This document shows, one piece after another, positions 49,201-58,700 of a DNA stretch of 64,000 nucleotides. The stretch's first letter is position 1. Every line of letters begins with the position of its first letter. The notes under the pieces are model-generated. The model did no database searches. It was not told the DNA's origin and was given only the letters and a program-made list of their open reading frames with translations. The position numbers and the translations under genes were made by a program. This DNA comes from Heliopora coerulea. Lineage: Eukaryota; Cnidaria; Anthozoa; Scleralcyonacea; Helioporidae. The stretch covers positions 1,631,001 through 1,695,000 of the forward strand of contig JASJOG010000052.1 of NCBI GenBank assembly GCA_030142905.1. The letters are read 5' to 3'.

Positions 49201-50689
49201 GTTTTATAAATGATGAGGTAATAAAAGTTTCCTGATTCATCCTGTGCAGAAACATTTTAAAGAAAGGGAGAAAATCAGAATTCGCTCTAATATGCCGCTT
49301 GCCACAGCGAGCGTTATAGTCAGTGGCGTAGATTATGGGGACGTGGGGTGTGTGTGTGTGTGTGTCATACACCCCAAAGTTTGCGATAAAATAGAAAATT
49401 CGGGCAATAAATAGGCAATTCGGGCAAAACTTGGTATGGTAAAGTAGATCAAAATCCCTTTTGGTTACTAGTTTATATTTAATTAACGTGCTGGGTTGAA
49501 GAAACTACGGTAGTTTTATGGCCAGAATGCGCGTCAATTTTTGAAGGACTACAATGTTCGGGCAAAATCATACTGGACAACCCCCAATCAAAATGGTTTA
49601 ACTAAGCCCTTGGTTATCCTGGTACTCCTCTGAAAGTATTGCTGCGGAATAAAAGGAAATCAGTACTCGAAGAGTATTGATCATAACATAGATAAGAAAA
49701 AAATAAGAGAAAATCATTCTAATTTTTGGAAAACAGTAACACGAATGAAAACGAAAGAGAAAAGTTTGCAACACATTAATTGCCAGGAGATTTACAGGAG
49801 CCCATAGATTACAAAACCCAGTCTGCAGTTTTAGTCAAAGTAATTAACATTCCAACATGCTATCCCATATCGATATTGCGCAAAGTTACTCGAGCAACAA
49901 TATTTTAACATTACCACGAGTGGAATAGTAACAGTAGAACAGAATTATAAGTATAATGAACAATTTTTACGTCTCAACTGGGAGGCATAATGAGTCACTG
50001 TACGAGGAGAATGAAGCTATCACCAGGATTTTAAACTTCAGGGAAGGATAATTTAGAAAGCTGATGCAGAAGAGTTAGTTCCACTCACAACGTTCACGTG
50101 TTGCACACGCGCACCACATTCACGTGTTTGTTGACATTGTGAAGTTTGGACTTCGCTATGAATTTTGTTTTCAACCAGCCAACATCATCGCTCCGGGAAC
50201 GGAGTACGTAGCTTTAGTGCACATTAATACGATAGGATTGACGCATAAGATTCTTCATACCGGCCTATGTAAAGTTGTCTTAACAGACCCTTCTCTTAAT
50301 GTGAAATCTGTAAACTGCTTCTAGTAAGTTGTTGCAATTATTCTTGCGAAAAATAACATGTTTTGGACCTTCAAATAGGGAAATTATGAAGGGAGTGGGC
50401 CTAGCCCCTCTAGTTTAGCCCCCCTGTCGAGTACGTTAGCCCCTACATCAGGGAATCCATCGCGCCACCCGTTCCTTGGATATTTATGATATATGGCATG
50501 GTCGAGACTGGAGATGGTCTTTAACGCTTGTTCATTCTTGTTAGGTTGACGAATATGAAAGAAACATGGCAGCCGGCATTCAACTCAGTATTGCGTAGCA
50601 TCCAAGGCATGTTAAAAGAACACTATGGAAGTCAGTTACCATTAGAATATTTTATCACTGAAATTACCAAAAGAATAACAACTGGTTGA
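36079..50689 (+). CDS. REV1: DNA repair protein REV1 (Y-family dCMP transferase)
   Basis: Fifteen coding exons: 36079-36144, 36254-36330, 36930-36982, 37091-37220, 38079-38854, 39451-39717, 41422-41598, 41815-42062, 43327-43422, 44157-45392, 45932-46078, 46903-47172, 48252-48324, 49073-49175 and 50545-50689. All are in phase, giving 1287 residues (human 1251). It opens with GGYMRTKIRKLDRQF, then a BRCT domain (about 60-135: VVIFVNGYT, THIIATNLP, HPNWIMDSI). The catalytic core has HIDMDSFFVSV (Asp331) and SCDEAFVDV (Asp444, Glu445), then the helix-hairpin LPGVGYSLRQKL and little-finger blocks ERKSISAEINYGIRF and GCGICDNLSR. Three ubiquitin-binding-motif-like DPxVxxxLP blocks follow. The C-terminal domain (about 1190-1287) binds REV7 and other translesion polymerases. 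REV1 inserts C opposite abasic sites and scaffolds translesion synthesis in the nucleus. Confidence 0.96.
37265..37700. repeat. Tetranucleotide microsatellite (ATGG)n / (GAAT)n
   Basis: More than 400 bases of GGAT, GAAT and AAAT units with interruptions, in REV1 intron 4. The reverse-strand Ser/His/Phe-rich ORFs here are artefacts. Confidence 0.9.
37795..37935. repeat. (GTTC)n microsatellite
   Basis: Repeated GTTC/GTTT units with TTCG, best between 37840 and 37925, in REV1 intron 4 just before exon 5. Confidence 0.8.
40055..40560. repeat. GGTAT-type and (TA)n low-complexity tract
   Basis: Irregular 'atggtatggtat' units with a nearly pure (TA)n block at 40211-40270, in REV1 intron 6. Between them, 40275-40400 is higher-complexity sequence ('cgctgtactacagctcatcagtgc') that looks like an inserted repeat fragment. 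Confidence 0.75.
41140..41365. repeat. Second GGTAT-type tract
   Basis: Further 'tatggta' units ending about 60 bases before exon 7 of REV1. It has the same composition as the 40.1-40.5 kb tract. Confidence 0.75.
42228..42600 (+). mobile_element. GC-rich 'CCCCCTGT' interspersed element, copy 1
   Basis: Starts GGTGGCGCCAGGAATTTC, has 'GGCAAAGGTCCCCGACAGGG' near the left end and 'AGGGGGACTAAGGTCTCCC', 'GGGCTGCAGCCCCCTC' near the right, ending TCTGGCGCCCCC. A reversed full copy lies at 62.6-62.95 kb and a fragment at 50.37-50.48 kb. No coding capacity. Confidence 0.75.
45457..45875. mobile_element. Long foldback/MITE in REV1 intron 10
   Basis: Arms of about 190 bases are imperfect inverted copies: left 'TTACACCTTTTGCTGTTC...TATACTATCATTAACGCCAA', right its complement ending '...CATCAAAAGGTGTAGTAA'. 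The centre near 45650-45700 is AT-rich. It begins about 65 bases after the REV1 exon 10 donor and ends about 55 bases before exon 11. Confidence 0.85.
46425..46812. mobile_element. Nested foldback element with hammerhead-like core
   Basis: Terminal inverted repeats of about 60 bases contain TTTATTGAATCTAACGTTTC and its complement. Inside, 46491-46560 is a second perfect palindrome (GCATAATCTAAAATAGAGAC and its complement). On the plus strand the right repeat reads CTGATGA (46735-46741), T, GTTGC/GCGAC stem, GAAAC (46758-46762), then a 5-bp ACGTT/AACGT stem and GTC. It lies in REV1 intron 11. Confidence 0.85.
46735..46782 (+). ncRNA. Hammerhead-ribozyme-like motif
   Basis: Order of elements: CTGATGA box, a single T, stem II GTTGC with loop AGGTT and GCGAC (five pairs, one G-U), GAAA box, stem III ACGTT...AACGT (five pairs), then C at 46782, giving a GUC at the expected cleavage position. 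Stem I is not convincing in the flanks, and the extra T departs from the consensus. It may be a degenerate or divergent ribozyme. Confidence 0.35.
47173..48251. other. REV1 intron 12, no other feature seen
   Basis: No ORF with codon-like structure, no clear repeat. Slight pyrimidine bias before the acceptor. Confidence 0.5.
49341..49364. repeat. (GT)n microsatellite
   Basis: About nine GT units in REV1 intron 14. Confidence 0.8.
50365..50480 (-). repeat. GC-rich 'CCCCCTGT' element, fragment
   Basis: 'ATAGGGAAATTATGAAGGGAG' followed by 'AGCCCCCCTGTCGAGTACGT' and 'TTAGCCCCTACATCAGGGAA' match one end of the 42.2 kb and 62.9 kb copies. It lies in the last REV1 intron. Confidence 0.7.
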
Positions 50690-50843
50690 AACTAACGTTT
50701 ATCTTCTACTAACATTAGGAATTTACATAGTTAGAAAGTAATATATGGTCACAGGAAAGTTGGATTACTTGATATATTTCTTGATGTACAGCTATTTAAT
50801 ATTGACTAGACATTTAACGGGCGGAAATCTTAGAAGCAAAATG

Positions 50844-51045
50844 ATGGGGGTGTTGGTGGCACAATGGTAGTGCACCTGTCTCACCACCCGTGACCAGGGT
50901 TCGATTCCGGCTCCATGCAGTTATCTGATTAAAGTTATCGTGGTCACATGTGAGAAGAGTCTTTGTCCAGTTTGACTCTACCAAGCATCGCAGCTTTTCT
51001 CCTGGTACTCTGGTTTCCTCCAGTAGTAACACTTGAGATGATAGA
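50844..51045 (+). mobile_element. tRNA-derived SINE, copy 1
   Basis: The head resembles a tRNA with an A-box-like TGGCACAATGGTAGTGC and a B-box GGTTCGATTCC about 40 bases apart. The body contains TTATCTGATTAAAGTTATCG, GTCACATGTGAGAAGAGT and TTTCCTCCAGTAGTAACAC. The same body recurs at 62.1 kb. It starts about 150 bases after the REV1 stop. Confidence 0.8.
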
Positions 51046-51084
51046 TGAACGATGGTCAAGCCCAATCCTCAGAAAAACTATTTC

Positions 51085-51172
51085 TGCGCTCTAGACGGGG
51101 ATCGAACCCGCAACCTGATGACTGGTGAGACACTCTAACCAATGAGCTACCAAGACTCAGATGGAGAGCCAA
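51085..51172 (-). mobile_element. tRNA-like SINE head, opposite orientation
   Basis: Minus strand: TCTTGGTAGCTCATTGGTTAG (A-box-like) and GGTTCGATCCC (B box) with CTCACCAGTCATCAGGTTGC between. It looks like a tRNA-derived head rather than a functional tRNA, because no clean acceptor stem was found. It faces copy 1 end to end. Confidence 0.65.
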
Positions 51173-51834
51173 GGTGCAAGTTCGACATATACGTGCGACC
51201 TAAGCGGAAGCCACTACATATTAATGATATAGATGAAATTTATATGTTAGATGTATACGCGAATTTAGGAACTGTTGTACCCTTTCCTGCAGATTTTTAA
51301 TAATAAGATCACTTAAATGGTACATGGTATTTGAGTGAATTTTTGGATTTAATTTTAAGACTGGTCAGGGAAAAAATGTTCGGCTATATTGAAAAGGTAC
51401 GAAAAAGAGGCGAAAGAATTAACTTCGTGGCCTCGTTTGCATGTCAAACGGATGACAACTGTAAGACTATTTGATGCGAGGTGATCAGGATGCATTTGAA
51501 GTTTTTAACCTCCAAGTCTTCTTTGCCGAAAAAAATTTATCAACAAACTTCAAGTAAACGACAACTTTCTAAACTGTAGATACGTTTCAACAACTTTATG
51601 CCATCTTCAGACTGACATTTCATCAAACTATGTCCTGAAATTTTATGCTTAAAACTGATCTAAGGCTAAGATTAAGCGTTAGAGTTAGGATTAGGGGTTA
51701 GAGTTTTGGTAAAGACTAAAATTAATCAAACTGTTAAATCGATACTTAATGTTGCTCTGAGGCCAGCAAAATATTGGTAAATATATCCTTCCAGTCTTTA
51801 CCATTGACCTATATAATATACCTATACTATATAA

Positions 51835-51862
51835 GGTAAGGTAAGGTAAGGTAAGGTAACAT
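51835..51862. repeat. (GGTAA)n pentanucleotide tract
   Basis: Five tandem GGTAA units ahead of the LINE fragment, probably its 3' tail. Confidence 0.75.
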
Positions 51863-51894
51863 CTTTAACAATACATAATAAAACTAAGGATAAT

Positions 51895-52145
51895 AATAAT
51901 ATACAATGGAAAGTATTTTAAACTAAAAAATGAGCAATAGATTGGTGTTCACTAAAAATTTTGTTCCAAAAAACTATGTCGAAAACTATTAAATGATTCT
52001 TTTCGTCTCAGATCAAGTGGCAAGCTATTCCATGTTTGACAAGTTTGTACTGCGAAGATTCTACCTCCTTCAGTTTGTCTTTTATACGAAGGACAAAGTA
52101 AATTATAGTCTGAGTATCTAGTGTTTCTTCCATGCAAACTACTAT
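51895..52145 (-). mobile_element. LINE 3' fragment
   Basis: About 60 codons on the minus strand end the typical 'YNLLCPSYKRQTEGGRIF...TWNSLPLDLRRKESFNSFRH' segment found at the C-terminus of jockey/CR1-type ORF2 proteins. The comparable segment in the 12.5-15.7 kb LINE is KTWNDLPRSFK. Only the C-terminus is present, as in a 5'-truncated insertion. Confidence 0.65.
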
Positions 52146-52189
52146 TTAACTATATGACAGTTAACAATTCTTCACCTAAGGCGAAGTAA

Positions 52190-52745
52190 ATATTGTTGAA
52201 TAATCCTCGAGACGAAGTTGAAAGGATAATTCAATAATATTCACTGAGCCTGAGGCAAGTAATTGTTTTAGTATAATTACACAGGTGATTATCTGAAAGA
52301 AAGGAGTGAACTAGCACTTTATAATAGTAGCTGCCATCTTGCTTCTGAGGCTTCTCCGTCGTGGTCACCTGTTGGTGATTATCGAGATTTACTATAATTA
52401 CCTAGGTGATTATCAAAAATCCTGCGCGGTGATTGGCCAGAAAAATACGTCATAAATCTCATTAATCACCTACAGGTGAATCTAACAGTGAAAGCTCAGA
52501 AGCAAGATGGCGGCTACCTTTGTACATGTTACCGAAGAGATTTTAAAAGTTCACTCCTTTCTTTCAGATGATCACCTCTTTAATTACACCAAAGCAATTA
52601 TTCGCCTCGGGCTCAGTGAATATTATTGGATAAATCCTTCGATTTAGTCTGGGCGATTATTCAAAAATATTCATATTACCTTCGTTGAATAATCGTTAAT
52701 TATGACGTAATTTTCTGACCAATCACCACGTGGGATTTTTGATAC
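52190..52745. mobile_element. Large complex foldback upstream of CTDNEP1
   Basis: The arm 52192-52320 (TTGAATAATCCTCGAGACGA..., ...TATTCACTGAGCCTGAGG) is inverted at about 52553-52680. A second inverted pair is 'ATCAAAAATCCTGCGCGGTG' at 52408 and its relative at 52696-52742, each carrying a CCAAT/ATTGG box. Near-duplicate 'GAAGCAAGATGGC' and 'GCCATCTTGCTTC' blocks lie between. It ends about 50 bases before the upstream ATG of CTDNEP1. Confidence 0.85.
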
Positions 52746-52797
52746 TAAATATAGGTATATTATGTAGGTCAGTAGTCTTTACCCCCCGTCCCTACAC

Positions 52798-55700
52798 ATG
52801 GCCACCCAGAATGCCTTGTGTTCTTGTTTATGTATCAATGAATTTGTTGTTGAATTGGAAAGTGAAAAACTTACCGAAGAGAAACGAAGAGAGGACAAAC
52901 TGCACATTAAATTTGCCTGCAGATGTCGCATGGAGCCCTACATGGCCTTAAAAAGCTTTAAGGAATTGCTCCAATTCCTCAACTTTCGCAAGATCACGAC
53001 GTTCCTAATGAAAATATGGACCTTGATTTCGTATTTGCTCAAACGGAACATGAGAACGGTAGGTGAACTTAGGTAACGTTAGTAATACGAGCTCTTTGGC
53101 TTGTTTCTTGTCTGGAAAAGGACCCCATTTATCTAGTCAAATGGAAGCTCAAGAAAACTGGATAAACAATGATGTCTTACCTGCAATTTACGAAAAGTCA
53201 CTGTTGCGTGTTTGTTGAGCTGAATAATGTCGAAAGTCGTATTTCTAGACTTCCTACGAGCCTCTCTGTACCTCGTTCACGATGGGCATTTGTTGTGAAA
53301 CTCTTTCTCCACGATAACTGCTTCCCATGAAATGTTACCCTAGTACAGTAGGTGTCAAACTACAGAATGTTGGCAGTTTCACGTTGAATAGTCAATTTCT
53401 CCTGAAACAATCTTTACGTAGGGTGAAAAATTTATTTTGATGCCAAGTATTTGTTTTTTTTATCCGTTTTATTTGGTTAGTTGACTTGTGTGTGTTTTGC
53501 AGGAGCACTTGTTTCTGAAGAACAACATGACTTGGTTGTTTGCACAACCACTTATTCTGTCACTAATTATAAATTAATATTCCTGGGATTTCCATTATTT
53601 AATTATTAATCTTTAGCTAGAAGGCAATGGGTCTCTAACTCGGGGGTTTATGCTATGATTAATGTTTGAAAATTGTGAGAATGTTGGCATCAGCCAGCCA
53701 GACATGACAATGCTGTTAAGGTAACTATATAAACCTTTTATTTTTCTACATTGTTATATATTAACCAAAAATCATATACTTAATTCTCATCACTGGACAG
53801 GTATTGTCATGATGTACAATTTTTACCTGTGTAATGGAAACATTTGCAAAGTTTCACTTGGGCAATATCAAAGTTACAAGCTGCTCTGCCCACCCTTAAG
53901 AAATCTTGTCAAATGCAATGCCTCAAGTTAACCATTATCATGACTTCTAGTGGGATGTTGTACCTTACCAACTGTTTGTTAATGATTGCTGATTGTCCCC
54001 AGTGTTCCTTTTGAATGTTTGTGGTCACTAAACATTGATTGGTCACTTGATGAAAATGCCCCTTATCTTAGCCAGAAAGCAACTTTTTATACCCCAGAGA
54101 AAGAGCTCTTCTTTTTTAACCTGGGATAATACTGGTTAGGGACAATGTTGTATAAAGTCAGAGTATTACTTATCTGCCAGGTAACTGTGGATAGAAAACA
54201 GCTGTGTCCATGGTTTGAACTACCAGACTTAAATTTTTGTAAGGTAAATTGTTAGTTGCATGTAATGGTAGTGCTATATTGGCTGGTAGAATTTAAGACT
54301 GGTAGAATTTAAGACTCATCAAAGCATGTACAGTGCTGTTCTTTTGCAAGGGCCTCCCCACCATATAGGCTATCCTGGCTTTCTATTACTAGACATCAAC
54401 ATGAAATAAATTATAAAAAAATTCTCTAATAATTTATTTTTGGTGGTGATTCCAGTGGAAGATGAAAGCTTTACTTCTGCTAACATGTAACATGTCAGGA
54501 GTAGTAAAGCAACATAATGTTGCTTTTCAATATCTTTTGTTAGATCATTCAACATCAAACTGTTAGATATTCAACTTATGGATTATCACCATTGTCACAA
54601 CAGAGACTTAGTAAGTACATGATGCGAGATGTAGGCCAAAATTGTGGTTGGGGAATCCTCCTGTCAAATAACAAATTGCTGCTGCATTTTATTAGTGCCA
54701 TTATGGTTACATGAATCAAGGGCATGGTAGATGCCTTGTTGTGTTTTCAGTGCTAATGTTGCTCAGGGTTTGAACAACAGCTCTTTGAAAAGCCATTGTG
54801 GTAAAACATACTTGGCAACAGGTTTCTAATGTTAGTTGTGAAGTGTACTTGTCACCCAGAGGTCACAAATACCCAGTGGTATGAATTCCTAGATGTATTC
54901 CTTTTTAGAATTAAGTTGCTTGGGATTATCCAGAATAGAATTTGGAAAGGCTGCTTTTAAGATTAATGGGTTGAAACAGTAATCATCCTTCACTAAAGCT
55001 AGTCTCCAGGTAGCATACTGTCCATGCCCTGTCATTAAAAAATAGTAACACTTGAAAATGTGGTTGTTGTAATAGTGATGTCTGTGACCTACATACTGAC
55101 TTAGATTATAACTTATACTGTCTACCAGTGGCAGTTTTAGAACATTTTAATGAGGGGGGACAATTAGGCACAAAGTATGCGAGCACCAAAGGCGTGAGGT
55201 GTTTTAGCTAGGGGGGTCTGGGGGCATGCTCCCCCAGAAAGTTTTGAAATTCTAGAGTTTCAGAAAGGCTGTTTCCCAGGTTTTGGGAGACGTTTTTGGC
55301 ACTTTTAAGGTTTAGAAAATATTATTTAAATTGCTATAGAATTAAAATTTCAACTTTGCTGCATGTATAAGGGTTTTGAACTTCTTGACCTCCTCACTTG
55401 GCAATGACACTGGGGCTAATACTTAGGTTTTTATTGACTGTGTTAGTAAAAGTAGCATTTTATGCTACTAGCACTGCTCGTTTTTAACCAAAATTGTGCT
55501 AAAATTATGCTCATTTTTCAAAATTATGCTTCTTTTTCTGAAATTATACTTTCACAAATTAACTTTAAAAGCTCGAAATTAAATACTTGGTTTTTTTATG
55601 TTGCAAAGAAAGCAAAACATCTCATTGTTCCTAATGTTGTCTAGCTTTTAATAGATTGCTCCTTATCTCCTGAAATGTTTTAAATACAACACAAAACTGC

Positions 55701-58700
55701 ACTGATGGCTTGCTATCATAGTTAGTGCCCTCAAAAAGTTCCCTGCTGCATTACACTTGCTTGCAAGTAACCAAGTTAAAGAATATTCATCGAATCGAAC
55801 CGAATGGTTGAAAAAAAAGACAAAAGCAGTTCAGTTAAATTTAACCATTTTGTTTTGACCTTGAGAGCGTGGACTGGATCGGAACTAAAGTTCCAGTGAA
55901 CCCCCCAGGTGCCTAGACTAAGGCCTACTAAGAGACAGAATTTAACAAGACTGAACAAAGCTTATAAATTAACTCAATATAAGCAAAATGTGACTTACTG
56001 GAGAGTTATGGCCCTAGTAATCTGCTCTGTAACTGATAAAAATATGCCGGTTATGCTAGCAGTGCTACTTTGACAAGAAATGTGCTCAATTTTGTTCAAT
56101 TTTTATGATTATTTTGACAGAGTTAGTGAGAAGAAAAATATTTGTCCTAGACTTAGATGAAACTTTAATACATTCACAGCGTGATGGGTGAGTCTTTCAT
56201 TTGTAAATGTCTTCATCCTTGGAATTTTTGGAGGTGTAACTAAGTAGGTGGTAACTAAGGTGGTGTGACTAAGTAATAGGTGTACAATAACAAATGAAGA
56301 GCAGTGGGAGCAACACAGGCATCAGTTATGGGCTGGAGGGCCATGGCCTTCTCCTGTTTTAAAGGGGCATGCTCTCCTGCTTTTCAGATGGGTTAGAATA
56401 ATAGATTTAACTCTTTATGCCTTTGCAACATTCATTATACTGCAATTACCCTCCGTGGGTGAGCACTTTTTGTCATTTTATCTGCTTTGAATTATCTTGT
56501 CTTTATTCTTTCACAGTAGGTGATGTTAAAGTAGTACCCTTTTTGTTCTTCTGATGCAGTTTAGGTCGGAAATCCATACAACCAAGTATGCCAGCAGACT
56601 TTGTATTGAGGGTAGGTTGTATTGTTGTCATTTATAGTCATGCTGGTACTTTAATTTGGATATTTCACTGTGATGCTGTCTGATATAGTTCTTGAGCTGT
56701 ATTATGTTTTGAATGTCACATCCACTAATTAATAAGTGATGTACAAGAAAAATCAATTTATCTTGAAAATGATATTCCTCTAAGTCATCCAAAACTAGAC
56801 CAATAGGTTGGAATTGTGAAATTAACCTTTTCTAAACATTGGGACCTTGGAAATAATGGAGACTCCAAGTTCTCTCACTTTTGAAAAGAATGTCTATCTT
56901 TTTGACTCTGCCAATGAAATCTTTTGTTTTTATTACTAAGGCAAATTTCTTTGGTTATACTTCACATCACACATGATATAGTGATAAACAGGAAATTTCT
57001 AGCCAGAAATTGTAAAAATAGAGTGATTTTGTCTTGTAAAGAGAAGATGGAAATTGATGTTTTGCCATGACAACTGGCAAGCTTTTATGTGGTTTAAAAA
57101 ATAGTTTTGAAGATAAGATGCTTGTTTAAATAAATTGAAATGCTGTGTTGATGGTATGTTTCTAACTGAAATATCTCATCCAGAAAGAAAGCATGGCAGT
57201 GCAGTCAATGACTTCCCCCAAATTTCTTTCAAATAAGACAAATTTAATTTTAGTTTTAAATACACTTTGACACTATACTGATATTTTTGAGCCTAATTTT
57301 TAACACTCAAGAAATTTTAAAATCCCCAAACCTAGAGGTCAGGGTGCCAGAGTTTCCATTGGCTAGTACGTGAGCTCTCTCTCATTCTTTGACATTTCAG
57401 AACTTTATGTATATTGTAGATGTTTGTGTACAGTACCTTGTGCAAACATTCGCACTCATGAAAAATATAATAATACACCCTTTAATTTTTTGCTGAAGTC
57501 TATTTTTTTTTATTTAAATTTTTCGTAGGTGACTGTTGATCAGCATCCAGTTAGATTTCTGGTTCATAAAAGACCTCATCTTGATTTTTTCTTAGAAATA
57601 GTAAGCCTTTGGCTGTTAGTAAATTGATAACAATAATATGTAGTATCTGATATCTTTACCTGTAAATTTTCTTGTCTATGGTTTGGGTGTGGATAAAGAA
57701 AGTAGGATATTTGCATGAAAACAAAGCCAACTCCAATATGCATACTTAACAAACTCATTATGTTATAGAATGAAAGTAAAAATAAATCATAATGTTGAAA
57801 TTCATGTATTTGGATCTCTGTACAGAGCATGGTAAGCCATCGAGATCCTTAGTTGCAGGTTGGGTAATGCACGTTAATGATGGGTTAGAGCTAGTGTGTG
57901 GGTTAGGGCTTAGGTTCCCCTTACAGTATACACCTGCTGAATGCAACTACCAAAATGCCTTCAAACTCTTGTTTGTAATATTAATCAGAGCAATTGCCTT
58001 TACATTTGCTTTGGGAATAGAATGTTTGCATGAAAATAAATAAACTACAAAGTGTTCTAACTGGTTGTTCTATTCAGAGGACAAAATAAGGGCAACCAGC
58101 CATTCTAGCTAATACTAGGCATTCTTAGTCAGCAGAGTAGCTTGTCCAGGCTACAAAGTGTTAACTTCTGTAACTTGTTGAGCCCTTTCAGGATTGATGG
58201 TTCCTATAACCATTGTATTCTGGCAAACACTAGATGGTAATTTTGTGTACTGTACTGTACTGTAGCAGTAGGGCCCAAGATCAAGCTAGTTACTCTATCT
58301 TAACATTCCTGGATGTCTGTGTCATTCATTCTCCATTTTTTGTTTCATTTCTTTTTTTTTTGTCAAGGTTGGTCAGTGGTTTGATTTGGTCATTTTTACT
58401 GCAAGCTTGGAGGTAAGAAAACAAGAGAAGTTGGTTTCAATTTTTCATGAAGGATGCTGTTTTTATTCTACCTTCAACTTTTGTTAGTTTTCTCTGGTGC
58501 ACCACCTGGGAATGCAAAATTTTTTCCCTGTATTAGATCTTCCTTGCTTTTTCTAGTTATCTGTGTGCCAACTCAACCAACTGCTACACGTGTTCTTCAT
58601 CTTAATATTCTTCTGTGAAACTGGAAAAAATCACTCATTCAGTTGTTTCTCCATCCATAATACATACATAATTGTCTGTTCAATTATTTTTGTCACCTGC

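Larger units (their letters stand above)
51180..52190. other. REV1-CTDNEP1 intergenic stretch
   Basis: AT-rich. It contains a hammerhead-like core on the minus strand at 51585-51610 and a short (GGTAA)n tract at 51835-51860. A reverse-strand remnant at 52137-51952 (RNTRYSDYNLLCPSYKRQTEG, then TCQTWNSLPLDLR) resembles the C-terminal end of LINE reverse transcriptases, so a LINE 3' fragment is likely there. Confidence 0.55.

Noticed and set aside
51090..51172. Possible functional tRNA gene
   Set aside because: A and B boxes are present, but no clean acceptor stem was found and the sequence abuts a SINE body, so a SINE head is more likely.
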